This document shows, piece by piece, positions 24,446 through 31,694 of a DNA stretch of 64,000 bases. Location of the stretch: assembly GCA_018402385.1 (NCBI GenBank), contig JAGYJA010000004.1, forward strand, positions 186,001-250,000, given 5' to 3'. The stretch comes from Flavobacteriaceae bacterium. GTDB lineage: Bacteria; Bacteroidota; Bacteroidia; Flavobacteriales; Flavobacteriaceae. Within the stretch, counting starts at the first letter, position 1, and each line of letters begins with the position of its first letter. The position numbers and the translations under genes are program-made. The notes under the pieces are model-generated. The model worked only from the letters and a program-made list of their open reading frames with translations, was not told the origin of the DNA and did not search any database.

Positions 24446-25474
24446 TTACGCTTCATCAACGTGTTTACGCAGTTTTTTTCTTCGTTCAAAGGCATTGACC
24501 ATCTCTAACACTTTATCTTCTACAAAGTCGATGACCTTTTCCTGAACTTTTGTTTTATACACTGTATTCATATAAGTAATACCCCCGGGTGACATGACAT
24601 TGACTTCAACCAGCATCCCGTTAATGATATCAATACCCACAAAATAGAGTCCGTCTTTTACCAGTTTCGGGCCAATGCGTCTGCAAAGCTCTTTTTCCTG
24701 TTTTGTCAAGCTGTGTTTTTCAACACGTCCTCCAGCACTCACGTTAGAACGGTGATCCTCTTCACCGGGTACACGTCGCATAGCGCCTATGGGTTTTCCA
24801 TTAAGAATCAAAACCCTCACATCCCCCTGGTCTGCACCTTCAATATACTCCTGAAGGATGACATAATTTGAAGTGCCATCGGCATTGTCGATATAAAAGT
24901 CAAGCAACGAATTAATACTTTTCATAGCTCGTTTTTCCAAAAGGATTACTCCTGAACCACCAAAACCATTCAAAGGTTTCAAAATCATTTTATCGGGTCC
25001 GTCTTTAATGACACTTTTTAAGTATTCTTTATTTTTAGTCACATGCGTACGCGGAATGATTTCATTGTTTTCATCCTCAAAAACAGCAGTATAGAGCTTG
25101 TTGTTTGCACGGCGTATCCCATCGAGGTCATTCATAATGAAAACATCATCTTTCACTGAATCCAAAAAGTTGAGCATAATCATATCCAACGGCGGGTTGC
25201 TCCTCAGGATAATCACATCAAAACCGGCAAGTGGAAGCATTTCATCATAAAACTCTGCTTTAGTGTGAAAAGATTTTAAATTGTTGGAAATTTTATCTTT
25301 TCGTTTCATCACTCTTGAGAAGGCAAATGCAACGCTGTCTCTAATCGTAAGATTGGCTGGTGTGGTGATGGCCAGTCCGTGACCGCGCTTTACAAACTCG
25401 TGAATCATGGCCAACGTGGAGTCATTCTCAGGTGATATCTCGTGCCAAGGGTACATTATAAAGCAAACATTCAT
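24446..25474 (-). CDS. ATP-grasp ligase, glutathione synthetase (GshB)-like
   Basis: 342 residues from ATG 25474 (an ATG eight codons earlier is less likely). N-terminal GshB-like domain: MNVCFIMYPWHEISPENDST and DVIILRSNPPLDMIMLNFLDS. The ATP-grasp part has DKMILKPLNGFGGSGVILL (ATP loop and Lys), QEYIEGADQGDVRVLILNGKPIGAMRRVP, and VGIDIINGMLVEVNVMSPGG (metal site). It would form an amide bond at ATP cost. It may be true glutathione synthase, but no GshA is near and the window encodes BshA of bacillithiol synthesis. Its constant partners here are the NFGA-like and DUF1704 genes, so a different ligation is possible. Confidence 0.82.
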   Translation of the reverse strand: MNVCFIMYPWHEISPENDSTLAMIHEFVKRGHGLAITTPANLTIRDSVAFAFSRVMKRKDKISNNLKSFHTKAEFYDEMLPLAGFDVIILRSNPPLDMIMLNFLDSVKDDVFIMNDLDGIRRANNKLYTAVFEDENNEIIPRTHVTKNKEYLKSVIKDGPDKMILKPLNGFGGSGVILLEKRAMKSINSLLDFYIDNADGTSNYVILQEYIEGADQGDVRVLILNGKPIGAMRRVPGEEDHRSNVSAGGRVEKHSLTKQEKELCRRIGPKLVKDGLYFVGIDIINGMLVEVNVMSPGGITYMNTVYKTKVQEKVIDFVEDKVLEMVNAFERRKKLRKHVDEA

Positions 25475-25608
25475 AAGGTGATGGTTTGAAGAAAGCAAAT
25501 CACTTTCAAGTTGTTAAATAATCGAATTTTAAAACTAAACAATTTTAACAACTAACAAAATAAAAAAGTAGAAAATTAAATCCCGGAATCAAATAGTAAA
25601 TCATATAA

Positions 25609-26484
25609 CTATCGCAAGTTTCCTTTCACTATCAAATCATTGCCGTTAATGTTGTTGATGTACCAGGTCCCTCCGGCTCCTGTGGCACCCCAATTGACAA
25701 TCCTTAAAGTTACAGTTGTTGTTGAAGTCAAATTTTGAAGGGCTGCGATACCGCTTAAATCAATGGCTGATTGATCGTTTCCTGGAGCAGTTGTAACTGG
25801 GCCCCAAATGATGGGTGTCCCGATATCAAAAAAATCGGTTCCATTGATACTGTATTGCCAAATTCCTGTTGTAGGACCTGTTCCTGAACGTCTTATGTTG
25901 TATGGCTCTATAGTTGTTAAAGAAACATTGACTCCAAAATTAGGAGTGATGGTAAAAGTTACAAATCTGTTATTAGTGACTGAAAGAGCCTGAGTTTGTG
26001 TTGGAAAACCGACTACAAACCATCCGTCAGCTCCCCAAGAATCATTTGATCCCCCGCCTGATGTTGTTAAGCCTCCTCCACGGGTTAATCCCCCAATCGT
26101 TACACTTGGGCTTGTTGTTGCAGCATCAAAAGGACTAGGTCCAAAAGCAGGGACACCCAAAACCTCCCAAGCCGCCAAAACAGCTGAAAACTCAATGTTC
26201 TGAGGAAAAAGAGTTTGCCAGGCACTCCCATCCCATATCTGAAGTTGACTGTTGGGTGGGTTGATTACATACACCAGCATGCCTTCATCTGCAGTGGTTA
26301 CAGGAATAGCATCCCGTTCAGTTGGAGTTACCCGTGGTGGCATAAAGCCGCCAAAATCTGTTCCGTTTGAGCTGCTATTCACTTCTAGCACTGCGGCCGG
26401 ACTAGGATTCGTAGTGTTTATTCCCACTTGGGCGACACTACTATAAGTAAACAACAAGCAACTTATTAGTACAAAAAATTTCAT
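25609..26484 (-). CDS. secreted surface protein, paralogue C
   Basis: 291 residues with a Sec signal (SSVAQVGINTTN) and the same N-terminal module as paralogues A and B (PSPAAVLEVNSS, FGGFMPPRVTPTER, DEGMLVYV, QIWDGSAWQ). Its C-terminal 190 residues closely match paralogue B: IRRSGTGPTTGIWQYSIN, then GTDFFDIGTPI, and a final GGTWYINNINGNDLIVKG. No T9SS signal. It lies upstream of the ATP-grasp gene on the same strand, separated by 110 bp. The duplicates therefore bracket the three-gene ATP-grasp unit. Function unknown. Confidence 0.75.
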   Translation of the reverse strand: MKFFVLISCLLFTYSSVAQVGINTTNPSPAAVLEVNSSSNGTDFGGFMPPRVTPTERDAIPVTTADEGMLVYVINPPNSQLQIWDGSAWQTLFPQNIEFSAVLAAWEVLGVPAFGPSPFDAATTSPSVTIGGLTRGGGLTTSGGGSNDSWGADGWFVVGFPTQTQALSVTNNRFVTFTITPNFGVNVSLTTIEPYNIRRSGTGPTTGIWQYSINGTDFFDIGTPIIWGPVTTAPGNDQSAIDLSGIAALQNLTSTTTVTLRIVNWGATGAGGTWYINNINGNDLIVKGNLR

Positions 26485-26673
26485 CTTCTGTGTATTTACG
26501 CAGAAGCAGGAGTTAAGATTTGAGGACTGTAAAAATAGATTTAAAAAGCTATGTTGTATTAACTATAAAGTTATCAAATAATAAATTAATTGTAAAAAGA
26601 TGTATTCAATTGATAATTAATGTCATGCAAATTAATAATTTTAGTAATATTGTAAAAATTAATTTTAATTTTT

Positions 26674-26706
26674 TTTGACTAAACCATTAAATTGGCATTA
26701 GATTTG
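26674..26706 (+). promoter_or_regulatory. Bacteroidota promoter of the DUF4476 gene
   Basis: TTTG at 26674-26677, a 21-bp spacer and TAGATTTG at 26699-26706 match the Bacteroidota sigma-A pattern TTG-N(17-23)-TAnnTTTG. Transcription would begin near 26713, giving a leader of about 28 bases before the ATG at 26742. Confidence 0.6.
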
Positions 26707-26741
26707 TAAATCTCAAATAAAAAACTAAAAAACCCTACTTT

Positions 26742-27635
26742 ATGAAAACAATTACGCTCAGTGTTTTAACACTATTTTTTACAGCTATTGTCTCTGCTCA
26801 ATTAAACTATAACGTCATTATTTTTACCGAAGACAATTCAAAATTTACCTTATTTCTGAACAATATTCAACAACACGAATTTCCGGAATCCAATGTATTG
26901 GTTACCAACTTGAATGCACCTCTTTACAGGGCAAAATTGGTATTTGAATCACCGGATAAGGAAACTTTGGAAACCAATTTGTACATGCCGGAACAATCTG
27001 CTGAAATTACATATCGTGTAATCGAGAAAAAAGGAAAACTTAAATTGCGAATGTTTTCTGCAGTTCCACTGCCTGATGTTTATGTAGAAGTTCCCAATCA
27101 GCGGGTTATTGGCACAGTTGTCACTGAACCGGTTTACACAGAAACTGTATCAACACGTGTAAACACCGGTGGTACCATGGGCGGAATGAATATGGATGTG
27201 AATGTTGGTGGCACAGGTGTTAGCGTCAATGTGAATGTGAATGATAATTTAGGTTATTATGAAGAAACAACTACAGTAGTCTCAAGTGGCTCTCAACAAA
27301 ATCACTATGTCATGCAGGGTTATGGTGGACCCATCGGTTGTCCCTGGCCTATGGAAGTATCAGACTTTCAAGACGCTAAAAGTACAGTGGCTTCAAAGAG
27401 TTGGGATGAAACCCGTTTAAGCTTAGCAAAACAAATTGTTGCTTCAAATTGTTTATTTGCAGACCAGGTGCGAGATATAGTTCAATTGATGGAATGGGAA
27501 GAAACAAAGCTTGACTTTGCCAAGTTTGCTTATGATTATACTTATGACATTGGAAACTATTTTAAAGTGTCTCAGGCTTTTGAATGGGAAGCTTCAACAG
27601 AGGAACTAAATCGTTACATAGCAAACAGAAGATAA
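26742..27635 (+). CDS. secreted DUF4476 domain protein
   Basis: 297 residues with a Sec signal (ending near SAQ, residue 18). Residues 20-115 are a PEGA-like beta region (VIIFTEDNSKFTLFLNNIQQ) met in this family. A Gly/Val/Asn repeat linker follows (MNMDVNVGGTGVSVNVNVN, about 145-170). Residues 205-295 are the DUF4476 helical domain (KSWDETRLSLAKQIVASNCL...MEWEETKLDFAKFAYD). The function is unknown. It stands alone on the plus strand with its own promoter and a terminator shared with the convergent symporter gene. Confidence 0.82.
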   Translation: MKTITLSVLTLFFTAIVSAQLNYNVIIFTEDNSKFTLFLNNIQQHEFPESNVLVTNLNAPLYRAKLVFESPDKETLETNLYMPEQSAEITYRVIEKKGKLKLRMFSAVPLPDVYVEVPNQRVIGTVVTEPVYTETVSTRVNTGGTMGGMNMDVNVGGTGVSVNVNVNDNLGYYEETTTVVSSGSQQNHYVMQGYGGPIGCPWPMEVSDFQDAKSTVASKSWDETRLSLAKQIVASNCLFADQVRDIVQLMEWEETKLDFAKFAYDYTYDIGNYFKVSQAFEWEASTEELNRYIANRR

Positions 27636-27640
27636 AACAA

Positions 27641-27668
27641 TTAAACCTGCAAAATTGCAGGTTTAATT
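27641..27668. terminator. bidirectional terminator between DUF4476 and symporter genes
   Basis: Perfect 12-bp inverted repeat (ATTAAACCTGCA, loop AAAT, complement) lying exactly between two convergent stops, with T-rich sequence following on both strands. It probably serves both genes. Confidence 0.75.
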
Positions 27669-29114
27669 TTATTCTTTAATTTCAAAAGTTTCTGAGGGAC
27701 TCTCAACATCTCGATAATTTAACATCCCTTCCCCGTCTGCTATAATTGATGAAACTGTGGCATCTCCGGTAACATTCACCACGGTTCTAAACATATCCAA
27801 TATCCTGTCAACAGGAAAAATAATCGCGATCCACGCAGGGTTTAAGCCCACAGAATCCAGTACAATGATTAACATAACTAAACCGGCACTTGGAACTGCT
27901 GCAGATCCTATGGATGCCAAGGTTGCCGTCATAACCACTATCAATTGCTGGCCAATCGTCAAATCTATCATATGCATTTGTGCCAAAAAGACAACAGCAA
28001 TCGCTTGATAAAGACTGGTTCCATCCATATTAACAGTAGCCCCAATAGGAAGTACAAAACTGGATATTTTTTTATCAACACCCAGGTTGTTCTCCACACA
28101 CTCCATAGTTACCGGTAAAGTTGCGGCACTGCTTGAAGTGGAAAAAGCCAGAGTTTGAGCAGGCCCCATTCCTTTGAAAAAGCCTTTGTAAGGAATTTTT
28201 TTGACAAATATCTTGAGTACCAAAGGATAGATAACAAAAATCATCAGTAAAAGCCCCCCAAGAACAGTCAATGAATACCAACTCAAGCCTTTAAAAATTT
28301 CAATTACTTTTCCAATATCGTCTCCTGCCATTTTACTTACTACTCCTGCTAACAATGCAAAAACAAAAAACGGTGCGGCTTGCATGACCAAATCAACCAT
28401 TTTGAGGAACACCTCCAAGGTACCATCCACAAAGGATAAAACCGGCTTTGACTTGTCTGAAGGTATAAACAAGAGACAGACCCCAAAAAAGATGGCAAAA
28501 AAGATAATTTGAAGCATCAAGCCATTGTTTGATAAAGAGTAAAAGAAATTATCAGGAACAATATCAATCAAAGGTTGAAGCGGAGTGGTTTCTTTTCTTT
28601 TGTCTGCTGTTTCAAGCTTGTCTGAAACGGAAGCTTCTTTAAGTTCACTTTTCGTTAATTCGGATATTTCTTGTGCCCGTTCAAAAAAATCAGGATCTTG
28701 TAAATAGTTAATCCCGTCTTTTATTTCATAACCTTGTTCAGATGCCCATATTTCATAACTTATTCTATTATCGATGCGGCTTTGTTCGTCAATTAATTTT
28801 CCCGGTTTTATGACATTTACAAGTACAAGTCCGATACCAATCGCAAAAACAGTTGTCATTAAATAAATTAAAAGGGTCTTCCCTCCCATTCTTCCCAGGC
28901 TTTTAGGGTCTCCAATATTGGCTACACCACTTATGATGGAAAACAACACTAGTGGAACTGCAATTAATTTTAATAAATTGATAAAAATCGTTCCAAAGGG
29001 GTCAATCCAATTGATGGTAAAGGCACTCCAGCCCATGGTACTTGACAACAGCGCCCAAATGATTCCGAGAACCATCCCTATGATTATTTTCCAATGTAGT
29101 GCAAGTTTTTTCAT
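27669..29114 (-). CDS. dicarboxylate/amino acid:cation symporter (DAACS, GltP-like)
   Basis: 481 residues, an inner-membrane Na+ or H+ coupled importer of dicarboxylic amino acids or C4-dicarboxylates. The family signatures are the serine-rich STSSSAATLPVT re-entrant loop near residue 330 and NMDGTSLYQAIAVVFLAQ near 364 (the NMDGT cation site), then GSAAVPSAG. About eight membrane helices are visible. An insertion of about 75 charged residues (about 115-190) after the third helix is longer than in GltP. It is monocistronic and convergent with the DUF4476 gene; the closest upstream gene is aroC. Confidence 0.9.
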   Translation of the reverse strand: MKKLALHWKIIIGMVLGIIWALLSSTMGWSAFTINWIDPFGTIFINLLKLIAVPLVLFSIISGVANIGDPKSLGRMGGKTLLIYLMTTVFAIGIGLVLVNVIKPGKLIDEQSRIDNRISYEIWASEQGYEIKDGINYLQDPDFFERAQEISELTKSELKEASVSDKLETADKRKETTPLQPLIDIVPDNFFYSLSNNGLMLQIIFFAIFFGVCLLFIPSDKSKPVLSFVDGTLEVFLKMVDLVMQAAPFFVFALLAGVVSKMAGDDIGKVIEIFKGLSWYSLTVLGGLLLMIFVIYPLVLKIFVKKIPYKGFFKGMGPAQTLAFSTSSSAATLPVTMECVENNLGVDKKISSFVLPIGATVNMDGTSLYQAIAVVFLAQMHMIDLTIGQQLIVVMTATLASIGSAAVPSAGLVMLIIVLDSVGLNPAWIAIIFPVDRILDMFRTVVNVTGDATVSSIIADGEGMLNYRDVESPSETFEIKE

Positions 29115-29194
29115 TGATACGTTTTTAAAGTTTAAGCTGAATATCAGCTGCTTTTTTTATATAAATTAATTTACTTGTATTAAAGTGTTTAAAA

Positions 29195-29240
29195 AATTGA
29201 ACTTCTAACGTCTAACTTTAAACTTCTAACTTCTAACCAC
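29195..29240. repeat. short degenerate CTTCTAACTT-type repeat
   Basis: AACTTCTAAC-like words repeat three to four times between the symporter and aroC genes; on the minus strand they read GTTAGAAGTT, the word of the arrays at 40485 and 54520. It ends over the last codons of aroC. Confidence 0.5.
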
Positions 29241-30290
29241 TTTATTCAATAAATAAAAATCTGCCAATACCAATGCTGCCATAGCTTCAACAATGGGCAC
29301 TGCACGAGGAACTACACAAGGGTCGTGACGTCCCTTGCCTTGTATTTCAGTGGCATTCCCATCTTTGTCTATTGTTTGTTGGTTTTGCATAAGGGTAGCC
29401 ACAGGCTTGAATGCTACCCGAAAGTAAATGTCCATTCCGTTGCTGATACCGCCTTGAATACCACCACTTAAATTGGTTTTAGTCGTGCCATCTTCCTGAA
29501 AAAGATCATTATGTTCACTTCCTTTCATTCGGGCACCACAAAAGCCGCTTCCATATTCAAAGCCTTTTACAGCATTGATACTTAACATAGCTTGTCCCAG
29601 ACGGGCGTGTAATTTATCAAAAACAGGTTCGCCAAGTCCTACATGTACATTTTGAATCACACACGTAATGGTTCCTCCAACAGTATCTCCTTCTTTTTTA
29701 ATTTTTTTGATGAGTTGCTCCATTTTTTTGGCGGTCACTTCATCGGGACAACGCACGTCATTGGTTTCGGTTTTTGAGAAATCGAGTTCCTGATAGGGTT
29801 TGTCAATAAACAATTCCCCAACCGATGAAACAAAAGCATTGATTTGTATATTTTTCAGGAGCTGTTTCGCCACAGCGCCTCCCACTACCCAATTGGCGGT
29901 CTCGCGTGCAGAAGACCTCCCACCTCCCCGATAATCTCTCAATCCATATTTTTTATCATAAGTGAAGTCGGCATGGGAAGGTCGAAAAACGTCTTTGTTA
30001 TGGGAATAATCTTTTGATTTTTGATTGGTGTTTTTTATTTGAAAAGCTATGGGGCTTCCTGTGGTAATGCCATCAAAAATACCGCTCAGGAAGAGTACTT
30101 CATCTTCTTCTTTTCGTTGCGTTACAATTTTTGATTGCCCGGGTTTTCTGCGTTGCATTTCGGCTTGGACTGCATCAATATCTATTTTTAAACCGGCGGG
30201 ACAACCCTCTATGACACCTCCAATGGCCTCACCGTGAGATTCTCCAAATGTGCTCAAACGAAACAGTGAACCAAATGTATTGCCTGCCAT
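29226..30290 (-). CDS. aroC: chorismate synthase
   Basis: 354 residues; FMN-dependent conversion of EPSP to chorismate, last step of the shikimate pathway. The three family signatures are visible: [18 protein letters not shown] at residues about 12-30, [12 protein letters not shown] near 120, and [17 protein letters not shown] near 325, with [13 protein letters not shown] around 280. The length and start ([20 protein letters not shown]) are standard. It is monocistronic, without other aro genes around. The stop lies in the short CTTCTAAC repeat. Confidence 0.96.
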   Translation of the reverse strand: MAGNTFGSLFRLSTFGESHGEAIGGVIEGCPAGLKIDIDAVQAEMQRRKPGQSKIVTQRKEEDEVLFLSGIFDGITTGSPIAFQIKNTNQKSKDYSHNKDVFRPSHADFTYDKKYGLRDYRGGGRSSARETANWVVGGAVAKQLLKNIQINAFVSSVGELFIDKPYQELDFSKTETNDVRCPDEVTAKKMEQLIKKIKKEGDTVGGTITCVIQNVHVGLGEPVFDKLHARLGQAMLSINAVKGFEYGSGFCGARMKGSEHNDLFQEDGTTKTNLSGGIQGGISNGMDIYFRVAFKPVATLMQNQQTIDKDGNATEIQGKGRHDPCVVPRAVPIVEAMAALVLADFYLLNKVVRS

Positions 30291-30815
30291 AAATAAAATG
30301 CTTTCAACAAATGTAATTTTTAAAATACAGATTTAAAAATAATGTTTTCTATATTGTTTATCCAAGAGACTAAATTTGAAAGAAAAAGTGCCACTAATGC
30401 ACGAATATACCTTAAGAGATTTTATTTTTTAATTATATGTTTTTCAATTTCAAATATTTATAACTTTAAATTCTCTTAGTGTTGTTATGGCATTAGAATA
30501 GCGTTCAACCCAATTAAAAAAGTCCGCCTTTATGCACCTAAGTTAAACCTTCTGTAACAGCTTGCGGACAACCTGAATTGAGTTGAATAGCGTTTTCAAA
30601 ATTATTATACCACTACAATGTTAAAAAGTAGTACTTTAAAAACATTGGTGCATTCGTGGCTTTAATATCTGTAGCTACGAATTTTCTGATTGATAGAAAA
30701 AAATGATCACTAAATTTTGAACTAATAATAAGTTCAATTAATCATTCCCTAATATTCAATTTGTGTTGGTGACAAAATCATAACATGGATTTAAGTATCT
30801 AATAAACTGTTTTTA
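30291..30815. other. 525-bp gap without a gene, holding an inverted motif pair
   Basis: I find no open frame of note. GCCACTAATGCACGAAT (30387-30403) and, inverted, a near-copy of it in ATTGGTGCATTCGTGGC (30644-30660) bracket about 240 bp of AT-rich DNA. The word is also found in the hairpin repeats at 48.7-48.9 kb. The gap separates the divergent aroC and LpxH-like genes, so both promoters should lie within it. Confidence 0.5.
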
Positions 30816-31694
30816 TTGCTTGATTATCACCAAACAGTGAAATTTGTAAAAATCCAATCTATTTTGAAAAGAAAAGTTGATATTGTTGTCATTTCAGATG
30901 TGCACTTGGGCACTTATGGATGTCAAGCAAAGGAGTTGTTGCATTATTTAAATAGTATTCGTCCCAAAAAAATCATTTTAAATGGCGATATTATCGATAT
31001 TTGGCAATTCAGAAAAAGTTACTTTCCCAAAGCCCACCTTCAGGTCATTAAAAAAATCATTTCGTTTGCAACTAAAGGAACCAAAGTCTATTATATCACC
31101 GGAAATCACGACGAAAAACTTAGGAAATTCAGTGAAACCAAGATGGGAAATATTCAGGTTTTGGACAAGTTGGTGCTCAACCTTGATGGCAAAAAAGCCT
31201 GGTTTTTTCACGGTGATGTTTTTGATGCTTCTATTCAGCACGCCAAGTGGATTGCTAAACTAGGAGGTTGGGGATATGATTTTTTAATCCTTATCAATCA
31301 AGTGGTAAATTGGTTTTTACTAAAAATGGGGCATGAAAAATACTCGCTTTCAAAACGCATCAAAGCCAGTGTTAAACGCGCGGTTAAGTTTATTGGAGAT
31401 TTTGAAAAAACAGCTTCAGACCTTGCCATAGAAAATGGTTTTGACTATGTAGTTTGTGGACACATTCACCAACCACAGATAGAAACTAAAACCAACTTTA
31501 AAGGTTCTTGTGTCTATTTAAACAGTGGGGATTGGGTTGAAAACCTAACCGCTCTTGAATACAACAATGAAAAATGGGAATTATATACATACAATCCAAA
31601 GGGCTATAAAAGTCCGCCGGTAGAATCTTATTTAGAAGAAAGTGATGATTTACCCGATTTGCTTTCTGCGATGCTCATGCCGCAACGATTTTAA
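30816..31694 (+). CDS. LpxH-like metallophosphoesterase (UDP-2,3-diacylglucosamine diphosphatase family)
   Basis: Calcineurin-type phosphoesterase with its dimetal motifs in order: SDVHLG (DxH), LNGDIID (GD), GNHDEK (GNHD), FHGDVFD, and CGHIHQP (GHxH). In this family it would cleave UDP-diacylglucosamine to lipid X in lipid A synthesis, at the membrane face; a different phosphodiester substrate is possible. The start is unclear: no ATG is in frame, and TTG (30816), GTG (30837) and TTG (30864, giving KRKVDIVVISD) all fit. The homologous part begins near 30864. Its stop overlaps the stop of the convergent FAD/Fe-S gene in TTAA. Confidence 0.82.
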   Translation: MLDYHQTVKFVKIQSILKRKVDIVVISDVHLGTYGCQAKELLHYLNSIRPKKIILNGDIIDIWQFRKSYFPKAHLQVIKKIISFATKGTKVYYITGNHDEKLRKFSETKMGNIQVLDKLVLNLDGKKAWFFHGDVFDASIQHAKWIAKLGGWGYDFLILINQVVNWFLLKMGHEKYSLSKRIKASVKRAVKFIGDFEKTASDLAIENGFDYVVCGHIHQPQIETKTNFKGSCVYLNSGDWVENLTALEYNNEKWELYTYNPKGYKSPPVESYLEESDDLPDLLSAMLMPQRF

